Shown piece after piece: positions 16,803 to 26,380 of a stretch of DNA of 45,074 bases. The stretch comes from Clostridiales bacterium (GTDB lineage Bacteria > Bacillota > Clostridia > Oscillospirales > Acutalibacteraceae): the NCBI GenBank assembly GCA_021200555.1, contig JAJQGK010000097.1:1-45074 (forward strand). Reading direction: 5' to 3'. The first letter of the stretch is position 1; every line of letters starts with the position of its first letter. Below the pieces are notes generated by a model. The model was not told where the DNA came from. It did no database searches and saw only the letters and a program-made list of their open reading frames with translations. The position numbers and the translations under genes are program-made.

Positions 16803-17972
16803 TTGAAAAAAATATTACCCATACTTCTTACTTTTATTCTTGTGGTAGGTATAATTCTGGGAACAGTGCATTACATGGGAACAGATAAGCTCCGTGCATA
16901 TGTTTCGGGATTTACTTTTGATGATGATTTTAATGAGGATAATATTCCTCTTTCCACATATTATTATGACAGGCTTGATGAAAATGAAAAGACCGCTTAT
17001 ATTAATATTTTAAACAGAATAAAGTCTCATCCTGCATATATCAAAATACCGACTCTTACAACCGAGGAATTTAACAATGTTTTTTTCGCCGTAAAAAATG
17101 ACAACCCCAATTTGCTCTGCTTTTCGGATTCCTGCAACATGACTGTGTATATGTCGGTATGCCTTTTGGAGCTTCATTATGATCACACTGCCGAGGAATG
17201 CGATGCTATGTGCAGCGAGCTTCAGGCGAAGGCGAATGAGATACTTTCCTCAATGCCCGAAGAGCTTGACAATTACGAAAAAGAGCTTTATATTCATGAC
17301 TATATCGTTTCTAACTGCGAATACGAGTCCTGTGACGGTGATTCCACTGCTTACGGATGCCTTATAAACGGGAAAGCCGTATGCTCCGGTTATTCCAGAG
17401 CAGCAATGCTTTTGCTTCAAGAGGCCGGAATAGAATCTGTGCTTATAGGCGGAACGGGAATTTCCGACTCACAAGGTTCCATAAGTCATATGTGGAATGC
17501 GGTATGGATTGACGGCGAGCCGTATCAGCTTGACGTAACATGGGACGATCCTACAGGCTCTGACAGTACGTACATTTCACATATGTATTTTAATATCACA
17601 TCCGAAGATATCTCAAGCGACCATATAAACCAAGATCCCGATATAGAATGTACGGCAGTCTCCGCAGAATATTTTGTAAGAGAAGGAATGCATTTTTATA
17701 CATATGATTCGGCAACACTCCTTGCGATTGAGAAAAAGCTTGTTGAAAACATAGAAAACGGGCTTTATTATGTTGAATTTAAATTTTTCGATGAAAATGC
17801 TTATGAGACAGCTGTAGAGGAGCTATTCAACACAACCGATTACAATTCGGATATTTATAACATAATCAAATACGTCAGCAGCTATGCAAATGATTTAATT
17901 GATATATCGCATATAAATTTTTCACAGAATGACGACTTAAGATATATTAAGCTGATGTTTGATGCGAAATAA
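16803..17972 (+). CDS. Membrane-anchored transglutaminase-like (cysteine protease fold) protein
   Basis: A 389-residue protein starting at TTG 16803, the only start that keeps the whole N-terminal membrane helix ([21 protein letters not shown]); AAAGGA lies about nine bases before it. The transglutaminase-core triad is visible: cysteine in [20 protein letters not shown] (about residue 197), histidine in [23 protein letters not shown] and the aspartate in the same segment. Bacterial proteins of this type act on cell-wall or secreted proteins or peptides outside the cell. The C-terminal 110 residues after the triad have no motif I know. It lies between the LCP-like gene and folE in the same direction. 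Confidence 0.85.
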   Translation: MKKILPILLTFILVVGIILGTVHYMGTDKLRAYVSGFTFDDDFNEDNIPLSTYYYDRLDENEKTAYINILNRIKSHPAYIKIPTLTTEEFNNVFFAVKNDNPNLLCFSDSCNMTVYMSVCLLELHYDHTAEECDAMCSELQAKANEILSSMPEELDNYEKELYIHDYIVSNCEYESCDGDSTAYGCLINGKAVCSGYSRAAMLLLQEAGIESVLIGGTGISDSQGSISHMWNAVWIDGEPYQLDVTWDDPTGSDSTYISHMYFNITSEDISSDHINQDPDIECTAVSAEYFVREGMHFYTYDSATLLAIEKKLVENIENGLYYVEFKFFDENAYETAVEELFNTTDYNSDIYNIIKYVSSYANDLIDISHINFSQNDDLRYIKLMFDAK

Positions 17973-17991
17973 CAAGAGAACGGAGATTATT

Positions 17992-18549
17992 ATGGATAAA
18001 GAAAAAATTGAACGTGCTGTTCGGAATATTCTTGAAGCTATCGGGGAGGATCCCGACAGAGAGGGCTTAATTGAAACTCCGAAAAGGGTTGCAAATATGT
18101 ATGAAGAAATTTTTTCGGGAATTACAGCCGACCCCAAACAGCATATTAAGGTTTTTACAGAAACAAACAATGATGAGGTTGTAGTCGTGCGTGATATTCC
18201 GATGTATTCCATGTGCGAGCACCATCTTCTCCCCTTTATAGGTAAGGCTCATATAGCTTATATCCCCTCAGGCGGAAAGGTCATCGGGCTGTCAAAGCTT
18301 GCAAGAATTGTGGATACATTTGCGAAAAGACCGCAGCTTCAGGAAAGGCTGACATCTCAAATCGCCGATTTTCTTGACGAAGAACTTAACCCTTTGGGAA
18401 TAGCCGTTGTAATAGAAGCTCAGCATTTATGTATGACTATGCGCGGTGCAAGAGCAGCCGGGGCTATAACTCAAACATCCGCTCTCAGAGGAAGCGCAAA
18501 AAAGGATGCAAGAACCAGAGCTGAAATAATGTCACTTTTGAAAGGATGA
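17992..18549 (+). CDS. folE: GTP cyclohydrolase I
   Basis: Converts GTP to dihydroneopterin triphosphate, the first step of tetrahydrofolate (and other pterin) synthesis. I start at ATG 17992, which has CGGAG eight or so bases upstream; the frame is open 33 nt further but that part overlaps the previous gene. The protein is 185 residues, normal for FolE. Zinc and catalytic residues are in [22 protein letters not shown] (Cys, His, His), the second cysteine in [12 protein letters not shown], and the substrate motif in [12 protein letters not shown]. No other folate genes are present in the window, so the neighbourhood does not reflect the pathway. Confidence 0.97.
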   Translation: MDKEKIERAVRNILEAIGEDPDREGLIETPKRVANMYEEIFSGITADPKQHIKVFTETNNDEVVVVRDIPMYSMCEHHLLPFIGKAHIAYIPSGGKVIGLSKLARIVDTFAKRPQLQERLTSQIADFLDEELNPLGIAVVIEAQHLCMTMRGARAAGAITQTSALRGSAKKDARTRAEIMSLLKG

Positions 18550-18555
18550 TTTATA

Positions 18556-19242
18556 ATGAATAAAAAACGCAGAGCAGCATCAGTTCTTTTAGCGGTAATT
18601 TTGCTTTTATCTATGTCTTCATGTTCTTCATCCGGAGTTGAATATTATACGGATGAGAACGGTACGCAGTATCTTGTTGTGAGAGACAGCGATGGCAATC
18701 TTGTAATTAACGAAAACGATATGCTTCAGGTTTATGTTTTAAACGAAAACGGCAAAAAACAAAAATCGGATTCCGGAGAATATATTACCGAATACATTGA
18801 ATTTAACGGTCAAGTTGTGGAAGGAAGATATGTGGAGACAAAGGAAATGACATTTACTCTCCCCTTTAATTTTGAAGAGGTAAAAACGGTTCCCGGATTT
18901 TTCTCCTATGAAAGCGCAGGCGGCGAAATATATATTGATTACTACAGCGATAACGCCTACTCAATCGATAATGCAATAAGCGGCACCGAACTGAGTTGTG
19001 AAAATCTTCTTGAAAGCTTTGGCAGCGAAGTTTTTTCCTATGAAAAATATACGCAAATAATATCGGGAATTGAATGTACCGCTTTTAAGCATGAATGCAT
19101 TTCATCGGAATACTATAAAAACGCATATTTTTTCTACATTCCGTATGATTCGGGATATTACTCAATTACCTGTAATGTAGATACGGACTATGCGAACAAG
19201 GTGGATTTTGAGAAATTTATTAATTCAGTTGTGTTTAAGTAA
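18556..19242 (+). CDS. Putative lipoprotein
   Basis: A 228-residue protein with a lipoprotein signal: basic start, hydrophobic core, and lipobox LSMSSC with the cysteine at about residue 23. The mature part begins [25 protein letters not shown] and later has an aromatic, acidic region ([28 protein letters not shown]) of mixed strands. I do not recognise a family. It follows folE by six bases and its stop is two bases before the uvrB ATG, so it is part of the same transcript. Its function is unknown; it is exported and should be anchored on the outer face of the membrane. Confidence 0.85.
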   Translation: MNKKRRAASVLLAVILLLSMSSCSSSGVEYYTDENGTQYLVVRDSDGNLVINENDMLQVYVLNENGKKQKSDSGEYITEYIEFNGQVVEGRYVETKEMTFTLPFNFEEVKTVPGFFSYESAGGEIYIDYYSDNAYSIDNAISGTELSCENLLESFGSEVFSYEKYTQIISGIECTAFKHECISSEYYKNAYFFYIPYDSGYYSITCNVDTDYANKVDFEKFINSVVFK

Positions 19243-19244
19243 AT

Positions 19245-21206
19245 ATGGACAGATTTATTTTAAAATCCGAATATAAGCCCACAGGCGATCAACCTGAGGC
19301 AATAGATACCTTGGTTGACGGAATAAATAAGGGCTTTAAAGAGCAAACCCTGTTAGGCGTTACAGGCTCGGGGAAAACCTTTACAATGGCAAATGTTATT
19401 GAACGGACAAACAGACCTACTCTTATTTTAGCTCACAATAAGATTTTGGCGGCTCAGCTTTGTTCCGAGTTTAAAGAGTTCTTTCCTGAAAACGCAGTGG
19501 AATATTTTGTGTCGTACTATGATTACTATCAGCCTGAAGCCTACATTCCCACGACAGATACATATATTGAAAAGGACTCGGCAGTCAATGATGAAATTGA
19601 CCGTCTGCGTCATTCTGCAACATCAGCATTATCCGAACGGCGGGATGTAATAATTGTAGCAAGCGTGTCATGCATTTACTCCTTGGGCGACCCTATAGAT
19701 TACCGCAGCATGGTTATCTCCTTAAGACAGGGAATGGAAAAAAGCAGAGATGAGCTTATAAAAAAGCTTGTCGAACTTCAATACGAGAGAAACGACATTA
19801 ACTTTATAAGAAATAAATTCAGAGTCCGAGGCGACGTGGTTGAGATTTTTCCTGTTTACACATCCGAATACGCTATAAGAGTGGAATTTTTCGGCGATGA
19901 AATTGATAAAATTTGCGAATTTAATCCTGTCAGCGGAAAAATAAACAATGTTGTTTCTCATGTTGCAATCTACCCCGCTTCACATTATGTGGTTTCAAAA
20001 GAGCGTATGGAGAACGCTATAAATGAAATATATCTTGAAATGCTCAATCAGGTTGAATATTTTCAATCAAAAGGTAAGCTGCTTGAGGCTCAAAGGATAA
20101 AGCAAAGAACCGAGTACGACATTGAAATGCTCAGAGAAACGGGCTTTTGCAAAGGAATAGAAAATTACTCCCGCATTATGTCATCACGCAAACCCGGAGA
20201 TCCGCCGTTTACGCTGCTGGACTATTTTCCGGATGATTTTTTGTTGTTTGTTGATGAATCTCATGTTACGCTGCCGCAAGTCAGGGCAATGTTCGGCGGA
20301 GATAAATCAAGAAAGGACACTTTGATTGAGTTTGGTTTCAGACTGCCCTCCGCATACGACAATCGTCCGTTGACATTTGATGAGTTTTACGCCAAAACCG
20401 GACAAAAGATATTCGTTAGCGCAACTCCAGGGGATTTTGAGCTTAAAAAAAGTCAAGCTGTGGCAGAACAGGTTATACGCCCTACCGGACTTTTGGATCC
20501 GGATGTTTCGGTTAGGCCTGTGGAAGGTCAAATAGAAGATCTTATTTCCGAAATCAACGAACGCTCGCAAAAAGGCGAAAGAGTTCTCGTTACTACACTC
20601 ACAAAGAAAATGGCAGAAAGTCTCACCGATTATTTAACGGATTACGGTATTAAGGTTCGTTATATGCATTATGATATCGATACGATTGACCGAATGGAGA
20701 TTATCAGAGATTTAAGATTGGGAGAATTTGATGTCCTTGTGGGTATAAATCTTCTCCGTGAGGGGCTTGATATTCCGGAGGTTTCGCTGGTTGCAATTCT
20801 CGATGCGGACAAGGAGGGCTTTCTTCGTTCCGAGAGATCTCTTATTCAGACTATAGGAAGGGCTGCAAGAAATGCCGACGGACAGGTTATCATGTATGCC
20901 GATGAGGTTACTCCGTCAATGGAAGGCGCTATCAATGAAACATTGAGAAGGCGGGAGAAGCAGATGGAATATAATACAAATCACCATATTGTTCCTCAGA
21001 CTATAGTGAAGCCTGTCCATGAGGTGCTTGAGATAAGCACAAAATCTCAGGTCGAGGGAGTTACAAAAAAACGGCTTACCAAGAAGGAACGTTTGCAGCT
21101 TATAGACGAGCTTACAAAGGAAATGAGAGCTGCGGCAAAAATACTTGAATTTGAACATGCGGCTTATTTAAGAGATAAAATTGAAAAGTTAAAACAGGAG
21201 AAATAG
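19245..21206 (+). CDS. uvrB: Excinuclease ABC subunit B
   Basis: The damage-verifying helicase of nucleotide excision repair; UvrA loads it on DNA and UvrC cuts. At 653 residues it is full length. Visible parts: Walker [13 protein letters not shown] (about residues 38-49), the beta-hairpin [12 protein letters not shown] that inserts between DNA strands, DESHVTLPQ (helicase motif II), [30 protein letters not shown] and QTIGRAARN (motifs V and VI), and the C-terminal UVR domain ([28 protein letters not shown]) that contacts UvrC. There is no clear ribosome binding site; the ATG comes two bases after the upstream lipoprotein stop, so translation probably relies on coupling. uvrA follows eight bases later. 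Confidence 0.98.
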   Translation: MDRFILKSEYKPTGDQPEAIDTLVDGINKGFKEQTLLGVTGSGKTFTMANVIERTNRPTLILAHNKILAAQLCSEFKEFFPENAVEYFVSYYDYYQPEAYIPTTDTYIEKDSAVNDEIDRLRHSATSALSERRDVIIVASVSCIYSLGDPIDYRSMVISLRQGMEKSRDELIKKLVELQYERNDINFIRNKFRVRGDVVEIFPVYTSEYAIRVEFFGDEIDKICEFNPVSGKINNVVSHVAIYPASHYVVSKERMENAINEIYLEMLNQVEYFQSKGKLLEAQRIKQRTEYDIEMLRETGFCKGIENYSRIMSSRKPGDPPFTLLDYFPDDFLLFVDESHVTLPQVRAMFGGDKSRKDTLIEFGFRLPSAYDNRPLTFDEFYAKTGQKIFVSATPGDFELKKSQAVAEQVIRPTGLLDPDVSVRPVEGQIEDLISEINERSQKGERVLVTTLTKKMAESLTDYLTDYGIKVRYMHYDIDTIDRMEIIRDLRLGEFDVLVGINLLREGLDIPEVSLVAILDADKEGFLRSERSLIQTIGRAARNADGQVIMYADEVTPSMEGAINETLRRREKQMEYNTNHHIVPQTIVKPVHEVLEISTKSQVEGVTKKRLTKKERLQLIDELTKEMRAAAKILEFEHAAYLRDKIEKLKQEK

Positions 21207-21213
21207 TATACAA

Positions 21214-24045
21214 ATGGCTCAGAAAAGTATTGTAGTAAAAGGTGCAAGAGAACATAACCTAAAAAATGTTAATATCGAAATTCCGAGAAATAAGCTTGTT
21301 GTTTTTACCGGATTGTCCGGATCGGGAAAGTCGTCTCTTGCTTTTGATACCATATATGCGGAAGGACAAAGGAGATATGTGGAATCTCTCTCGTCCTATG
21401 CGAGAATGTTTTTGGGACAGATGGACAAGCCGGATGTGGACAGCATTGAAGGTCTATCTCCGGCTATCTCCATAGATCAAAAGACAACTTCAAAAAATCC
21501 TCGTTCAACAGTTGGAACCGTTACAGAAATTTACGATTATTTGCGGCTGCTGTATGCAAGAGTCGGAATCCCCCACTGCCCCATTTGCGGCAAAGAAATC
21601 AAGCAGCAAACCGTTGACCAGATTGCCGACAAGGTTTTGGCGATGGAAGACGGAACAAAAATTCAAATCTTGGCTCCAATTATAAAAGGAAAAAAAGGAA
21701 CACGCCAAAAAGAGCTTGACGCTGCAAGAAAATCAGGTTATGTAAGAGTCCGTATTGACGGGAATATGTATGATTTATCCGATACAATTGCTCTGGAAAA
21801 AAATATTAAGCATACAATTGAAATAGTTGTAGACAGGCTTGTTATCAAGAGCAGCATAAGAAGCAGACTTGCGGACTCGATAGAGCTTGCATCTAAGCTT
21901 TCCGGCGGGACTGTTTTGGTAAGTATTCCTGATGGCGAAGAAACTCTTTTTTCTCAAAATTACGCCTGTCCTGAGCACGGTATAAGCATTGATGAGATTT
22001 CTCCGAGAATGTTTTCTTTTAACAATCCATACGGCGCGTGTCCGACATGCTCAGGTTTAAGTTTTTTTATGCGTGTTGATCCAAATCTTGTTATTCCGGA
22101 TAAGTCAAAATCTATAGCGCAGGGGGCTATTAAGGCTCCGGGATGGTCAACAAAGGATTACTCGTCAATAGCCAAGATGTATTTGAATGCTCTTGCAGCT
22201 AATTACAATTTCACGTTGGATGAGCCCGTTAAGAATTTTTCAAAAGAAGCCGTGGACGCTATTTTATACGGAACAAAAGGCGTAAAGCTAAAAATGAACA
22301 GACCGACAGCCTACGGAAGCGGAAATTACGAATCTTCTTTTGAAGGCATAGTAAATAATCTTGAAAGACGTTACAAGGAAAGCACTTCCGAATGGGCAAA
22401 ATTTGAGATTGAGCAGGTAATGACTGCCTGTGATTGCCCGACATGCAAGGGTGCAAGGCTGAAACAGGAAGTTCTTGCGGTAACTGTCGGCGGTTTGAAT
22501 ATAAACGAATTTGTCTGTTTGTCGGTGAAAAATGAGCTCGAATTTATAAACAACCTCAAGCTTTCTGACAGAGAAATGGTCATAGCAGATCAAATTCTCA
22601 AGGAAATAAAAAGCAGGTTAAATTTTCTGTGTTCTGTGGGACTTGACTATCTTACACTTGCCAGATCCTCAAGCACCCTTTCAGGCGGAGAAAGCCAAAG
22701 AATCAGGCTTGCAACACAGATAGGCTCCTCTCTTATGGGAGTGTTATACATTCTTGATGAACCGAGCATAGGACTTCATCAGCGTGACAACGGCAAACTC
22801 CTCGATACAATGCGCAATCTGCGAGATCAGGGAAATACTCTCATTGTTGTGGAACATGACGAGGAGACAATGTATGCAGCCGATTATATTGTCGATATCG
22901 GACCCGGCGCCGGAATACACGGCGGTGAAGTGGTTTGTACCGGTGATGCGGAAAAAATAAAGAAATGCAAAAAATCCATTACGGGACAATATTTAAGCGG
23001 TGCCAGAAAAATTCCCGTTCCCGAGCAAAGGCGAAGCGGCAACGGCCATTTTCTTAAGGTTCTCGGAGCAAGCGAAAACAATCTGAAAAATATAGATGTC
23101 AGTATACCTTTAGGTGAATTTATCTGTGTGACGGGTGTATCAGGTTCAGGAAAATCTTCCCTTGTAAATGAAATATTGTATAAAAAATTGGCGGCGGATC
23201 TTAACAGAGCAAAAAAATTTCCGGGGAAACATAAAGAGATAACGGGTCTTCAATATCTTGATAAGGTTATAAATATCGACCAATCCCCTATCGGCAGAAC
23301 TCCACGCTCAAATCCTGCCACATATACAGGTGTTTTTACAGATATAAGAAATCTGTTCGCTCAAACTCAGGACGCAAAAATAAGAGGCTACTCTCCCGGG
23401 CGTTTTTCCTTTAATGTTGCCGGCGGAAGATGCGAGGCATGTCAGGGCGACGGAATTGTTAAAATTGAAATGCATTTTCTGTCCGATGTATATGTTCCCT
23501 GTGAAGTTTGCAAGGGAGCAAGATACAATAGGGAAACCCTTGAAGTAAAATATAAGGGTAAAAGCATTTATGACGTGCTTGAGATGACAGTCGAGGAGGG
23601 GCTTGAGTTTTTTGATGCATTGCCTAAAATAAAACGCAAGCTGCAAACTCTTTATGACGTGGGGTTGGGCTATGTTAAAATCGGACAGCCCGCCACAACT
23701 CTTTCAGGCGGCGAAGCTCAGCGTGTAAAGCTTGCAACGGAGCTTTCCAGACGCCCGACTGGCAAGACAATTTACATTCTCGATGAGCCTACAACCGGAC
23801 TTCACACGGCGGATGTTCACAGGCTTATAGATATTCTCCAAAAGCTTGCGGATTCGGGAAATTCGGTGATTGTAATCGAGCATAATCTTGACGTTATAAA
23901 ATGTGCAGATTATATAATCGATTTGGGACCCGAAGGCGGAGACGGCGGAGGAATGATTGTCGCAGAAGGCACTCCTGAAGAGGTGGCGTCCGTTCCTCAA
24001 AGTTATACAGGGCAGTATCTGAAAAAATATCTTAGCAGGATGTGA
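21214..24045 (+). CDS. uvrA: Excinuclease ABC subunit A
   Basis: The DNA-damage sensor ATPase that loads UvrB. It has 943 residues, full length. The two ABC modules are seen: first Walker [21 protein letters not shown] with signature [16 protein letters not shown] and Walker [12 protein letters not shown]; second Walker [16 protein letters not shown] with [16 protein letters not shown] and [11 protein letters not shown]. Zinc-binding cysteine pairs are CPICGK, CPTC/CPTCKG and CEACQGDG...CEVCKG. An AGGAG-type ribosome binding site overlaps the end of uvrB. The uvrB-uvrA order is common in Firmicutes. I see no LexA-type box near it; the genes appear to be carried on the longer transcript that starts upstream of the LCP-like gene. 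Confidence 0.98.
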   Translation: MAQKSIVVKGAREHNLKNVNIEIPRNKLVVFTGLSGSGKSSLAFDTIYAEGQRRYVESLSSYARMFLGQMDKPDVDSIEGLSPAISIDQKTTSKNPRSTVGTVTEIYDYLRLLYARVGIPHCPICGKEIKQQTVDQIADKVLAMEDGTKIQILAPIIKGKKGTRQKELDAARKSGYVRVRIDGNMYDLSDTIALEKNIKHTIEIVVDRLVIKSSIRSRLADSIELASKLSGGTVLVSIPDGEETLFSQNYACPEHGISIDEISPRMFSFNNPYGACPTCSGLSFFMRVDPNLVIPDKSKSIAQGAIKAPGWSTKDYSSIAKMYLNALAANYNFTLDEPVKNFSKEAVDAILYGTKGVKLKMNRPTAYGSGNYESSFEGIVNNLERRYKESTSEWAKFEIEQVMTACDCPTCKGARLKQEVLAVTVGGLNINEFVCLSVKNELEFINNLKLSDREMVIADQILKEIKSRLNFLCSVGLDYLTLARSSSTLSGGESQRIRLATQIGSSLMGVLYILDEPSIGLHQRDNGKLLDTMRNLRDQGNTLIVVEHDEETMYAADYIVDIGPGAGIHGGEVVCTGDAEKIKKCKKSITGQYLSGARKIPVPEQRRSGNGHFLKVLGASENNLKNIDVSIPLGEFICVTGVSGSGKSSLVNEILYKKLAADLNRAKKFPGKHKEITGLQYLDKVINIDQSPIGRTPRSNPATYTGVFTDIRNLFAQTQDAKIRGYSPGRFSFNVAGGRCEACQGDGIVKIEMHFLSDVYVPCEVCKGARYNRETLEVKYKGKSIYDVLEMTVEEGLEFFDALPKIKRKLQTLYDVGLGYVKIGQPATTLSGGEAQRVKLATELSRRPTGKTIYILDEPTTGLHTADVHRLIDILQKLADSGNSVIVIEHNLDVIKCADYIIDLGPEGGDGGGMIVAEGTPEEVASVPQSYTGQYLKKYLSRM

Positions 24046-24049
24046 TTAT

Positions 24050-24733
24050 ATGTATATTAAAAAATCAATTTCAGTTCTTATAATTATGTGTTTTTGTTTG
24101 TTTTTTGCTGCTTGTCAAAGTGATGCAGCTTTAAATGATGTCGAGTCAACAGATGCAGAGACTGCGAACTCGGAAACATCATCCCAATCGGAAGACAGCG
24201 AAAGTGTGTCATCTCTTTTAAATGAGGAAGATTATACTTCTGAAATTGTAGAGCCTACATATCCCATACCTATGACTTTAGCTGAATGTATCTCATATAT
24301 AAGTTATCCCGATTATGACGACAGTGAAAAGGACGATGAAAGTGAAAAATATTATTCATCCGGTACGCTTGTAATGGAGCGAACATATACCGACAACGGG
24401 AATATCGATACAGAAACAATTTACGAGTCGGACGGTTCGACAATTTCAATTCAAACATATTACGAATATGACAGCGAACTCTCCTATTCTGTTGATTACT
24501 ATGAAAACAGCAGCACGGTTGAAAAATTCAAATTTACATTTGCCGATGACGAAACAATTCTCTATGTCTATCACATGGTTTACGATACCGACTCCGAGGA
24601 CGGCAGTTCCGAAGTTGAAATGTATCAATACAACTCGGACGGAAGCATTGAAATGTATATAGCAAATGACCAAATTTCACAGCTAATGTCGGATTTAATT
24701 ATGAGTGCCCTTGCCCAGGGGTTAAGTCAATAA
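24050..24733 (+). CDS. Putative acidic lipoprotein
   Basis: A 227-residue protein with a lipoprotein signal ending in the lipobox FFAAC (cysteine at about residue 22), then a low-complexity Ser/Glu/Asp/Thr linker (about 23-65) and a domain of short strands rich in Tyr, Asp and Ser: TLVMERTYTDNGNIDTETIYESDGSTISIQTYYEYDSELSYSVDYYE. The pattern of repeating YxxDGxxxxxxxY-like strands resembles the MORN-like or toxin_15-type repeats that describe text-like printed strands, but I cannot assign a family. It starts five bases after uvrA. No function is evident beyond an exported, membrane-anchored location. Confidence 0.8.
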   Translation: MYIKKSISVLIIMCFCLFFAACQSDAALNDVESTDAETANSETSSQSEDSESVSSLLNEEDYTSEIVEPTYPIPMTLAECISYISYPDYDDSEKDDESEKYYSSGTLVMERTYTDNGNIDTETIYESDGSTISIQTYYEYDSELSYSVDYYENSSTVEKFKFTFADDETILYVYHMVYDTDSEDGSSEVEMYQYNSDGSIEMYIANDQISQLMSDLIMSALAQGLSQ

Positions 24734-24741
24734 AAAACATA

Positions 24742-24770
24742 TTGACAACATAGGAATAATTTGCTATACT
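24742..24770 (+). promoter_or_regulatory. Promoter of the flavoredoxin-rubrerythrin operon
   Basis: TTGACA at 24742-24747, exactly 17 bases, TATACT at 24765-24770. The start of transcription should be near 24777, giving a leader of about 80 nt. Confidence 0.85.
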
Positions 24771-24784
24771 CTAATTAGTAATAA

Positions 24785-24799
24785 CAATAATTATTATCA
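24785..24799 (+). promoter_or_regulatory. Fur/PerR-like operator
   Basis: CAATAATTATTATCA matches the 7-1-7 Fur-family box (TGATAATnATTATCA) at 12 of 14 positions, with the right half perfect. It lies just downstream of the expected transcription start of a rubrerythrin operon, where a bound repressor would block the polymerase. PerR control of rubrerythrin is known in Clostridium, so PerR is the favoured regulator, although the sequence looks as much like a Fur box. Confidence 0.55.
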
Positions 24800-24856
24800 T
24801 TATTAAATATTCACAGTTATTACGGAAAAAATAAATTTAAATTAAGGGGTGAGAAA

Positions 24857-26038
24857 ATGGACAATTCCGCAATGTTTAAGCTAAGTTACGGTCTTTTTGT
24901 GCTAACGGCATCACAAAACGGAAAAAGCAACGGATGTATTATAAATACCGCTATGCAGGTTACAACCTCTCCGAACAGAATTTCAATAACGGTAAACAAA
25001 AGCAACTATACACACGACATTATCGCAGATACCAATGAATTTAATGTATCCGTGCTTGACACGACTGCGCCGTTTTCGGTTTTTACTCATTTCGGATTTG
25101 CAAGCGGGCGTGACACGGAGAAAATCAAAAGCTATCCCTATATCGGTACTTCGGCAAACGGACTTCCCTATTTGACGTCATACGCCAATGCTTATATCTC
25201 ATGTACAGTTGCGGAAAAAATCGATTTAGGCACGCATACAATGTTTATAGCCGATGTGACAGACTGCGAAAACCTGTCAGACAAAAGCTCAATGACCTAC
25301 GCTTATTATCATGCAAACGTCAAACCAAAGCCTAAAAAGGAAGAAAAAACCGTAATCGGCTGGCGGTGCAGAATTTGCGGCTATATTTACGAGGGTGAGG
25401 ATTTGCCCGAAGATTTTGTTTGTCCTATATGCAAACACGGGACGGATGATTTTGAAAAAATTGAAAATAAAAAATCTGATGAAAAAGGAGAAAAAATAAT
25501 GGATATCAAAGGTTCAAAAACAGAAAAAAATCTCTTGGCGGCTTTTGCCGGTGAGTCTCAGGCTTACACAAAGTACGGTTACTATGCGTCAAAGGCAAAA
25601 AAAGACGGCTATGTTCAGATAGGCGATCTCTTTGCGGAAACGGCTGCCAACGAAAAGGAACACGCCAAAATTTGGTTTAAGCTTCTTCATGACGGAGCGG
25701 TGCCCGGAACGCTTGACAATCTTTACGATGCCGCCGCAGGTGAAAATTACGAGTGGACTGATATGTACGCCGAATTTGCCCGTGAAGCAAAGGAAGAGGG
25801 CTTTGATCAGATTGCATATCTTTTCGAGCAGGTAGGTAAAATCGAAAAGGAGCACGAAGAGAGATACAGAAAGCTTATTGCCAATATTGAAGGCGGCTTG
25901 GTATTCTCCCGTGACGGCGATAAAATCTGGCAGTGCTCAAACTGTGGTCATATTATCGTGGGCAAGGAAGCTCCGGATGTATGTCCCGTATGCGCTCATC
26001 CTCAGTCGTATTTCCAGATTAAAGCCGAGAATTATTAA
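24857..26038 (+). CDS. Flavoredoxin-rubredoxin-rubrerythrin fusion protein
   Basis: A 393-residue oxidative-stress protein built of four modules. Residues 1-155 are a flavin reductase/flavoredoxin domain ([28 protein letters not shown] is the FMN-binding start). Residues about 165-205 are a rubredoxin: [27 protein letters not shown] with two CxxC pairs. Residues about 215-355 are the rubrerythrin four-helix di-iron domain with ligands in [15 protein letters not shown] and IEKEHEERY. The last 35 residues are the usual rubrerythrin rubredoxin tail (WQCSNCGHI...CPVCAHP). The chain could carry electrons from a flavin through rubredoxin to the peroxidase site. An in-frame ATG at 25499 with AAGGAG before it could also give a free 179-residue rubrerythrin, whose start [19 protein letters not shown] is that of ordinary family members. 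The FTR-like gene overlaps the stop. Confidence 0.93.
   Translation: MDNSAMFKLSYGLFVLTASQNGKSNGCIINTAMQVTTSPNRISITVNKSNYTHDIIADTNEFNVSVLDTTAPFSVFTHFGFASGRDTEKIKSYPYIGTSANGLPYLTSYANAYISCTVAEKIDLGTHTMFIADVTDCENLSDKSSMTYAYYHANVKPKPKKEEKTVIGWRCRICGYIYEGEDLPEDFVCPICKHGTDDFEKIENKKSDEKGEKIMDIKGSKTEKNLLAAFAGESQAYTKYGYYASKAKKDGYVQIGDLFAETAANEKEHAKIWFKLLHDGAVPGTLDNLYDAAAGENYEWTDMYAEFAREAKEEGFDQIAYLFEQVGKIEKEHEERYRKLIANIEGGLVFSRDGDKIWQCSNCGHIIVGKEAPDVCPVCAHPQSYFQIKAENY
25485..25501 (+). promoter_or_regulatory. Internal ribosome binding site and start codon inside the fusion gene
   Basis: AAGGAG at 25485-25490, eight bases, then ATG at 25499-25501, in frame with the fusion and placed exactly at the expected N-terminus of rubrerythrin. 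It looks like the former start of a separate gene, still usable. Confidence 0.65.
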
Positions 26039-26244
26039 TGAAGGTTCGCTTTAACGAAAATGCCGAGCTTGTAAACAAAGTCAAGGAAGGTCTTGAAAGA
26101 TCCGGCGGATACTGCCCTTGCAGACTCGAAAAAATCGAAGACAACAAGTGCATTTGCAAGGAGTTCAGGGAGCAGATAAAGGATCCCGAATTTGAGGGCT
26201 ATTGTCACTGTATGCTCTATTACAAAAGTCTCGGCGATGAATAA
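26038..26244 (+). CDS. Ferredoxin-thioredoxin reductase catalytic-domain protein
   Basis: A 68-residue iron-sulphur protein. The cysteines are arranged as in the catalytic chain of ferredoxin:thioredoxin reductase: CPC, then CIC nine residues on, then CHC fifteen residues later (GGYCPCRLEKIEDNKCICKEF ... EGYCHCMLYY). In the family these hold a [4Fe-4S] cluster beside a redox-active disulphide and pass electrons from ferredoxin to thioredoxin-like proteins. There is no partner variable chain here, as is usual for the short bacterial forms. Its ATG shares one base with the stop of the rubrerythrin fusion (TAATG), so the two are translationally coupled and probably act together in peroxide or disulphide stress. 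Confidence 0.9.
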   Translation: MKVRFNENAELVNKVKEGLERSGGYCPCRLEKIEDNKCICKEFREQIKDPEFEGYCHCMLYYKSLGDE

Positions 26245-26265
26245 AACGGAATAAGAACTAAAGTA

Positions 26266-26295
26266 ACCGCTCTGTTTGTTCAGGGCGGTGTTTTT
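26266..26295 (+). terminator. Terminator of the rubrerythrin operon
   Basis: ACCGCTCTG (26266-26274), loop TTTGTT, CAGGGCGGT (26281-26289), nine pairs with one wobble, then GTTTTTG. Confidence 0.88.
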
Positions 26296-26302
26296 GTCTG
26301 CA

Positions 26303-26333
26303 TAAAAGCAAAGACGGCAGACTTTCGTCTGCC
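26303..26333 (-). terminator. Terminator of the giant secreted protein gene
   Basis: On the minus strand GGCAGAC, a GAAA tetraloop, GTCTGCC (26333-26316), followed by the fairly T-rich GTCTTTGCTTTTATG. It lies about 50 nt after the stop at 26381. Confidence 0.7.
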
Positions 26334-26380
26334 ATCCCGCCATGTTATTTACAAAAGAAAGAGAGAAAAAGATTTTTTCG

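Noticed and set aside
19200-19245. SOS (LexA) box before uvrB
   Set aside because: No GAACnnnnGTTC- or CTG-type dyad is visible in the short space before uvrB or upstream of the operon promoter.
26261-26275. AAGTAACCGCT as another copy of the repeat tip
   Set aside because: Only about ten bases match and they belong to the stem of a terminator.
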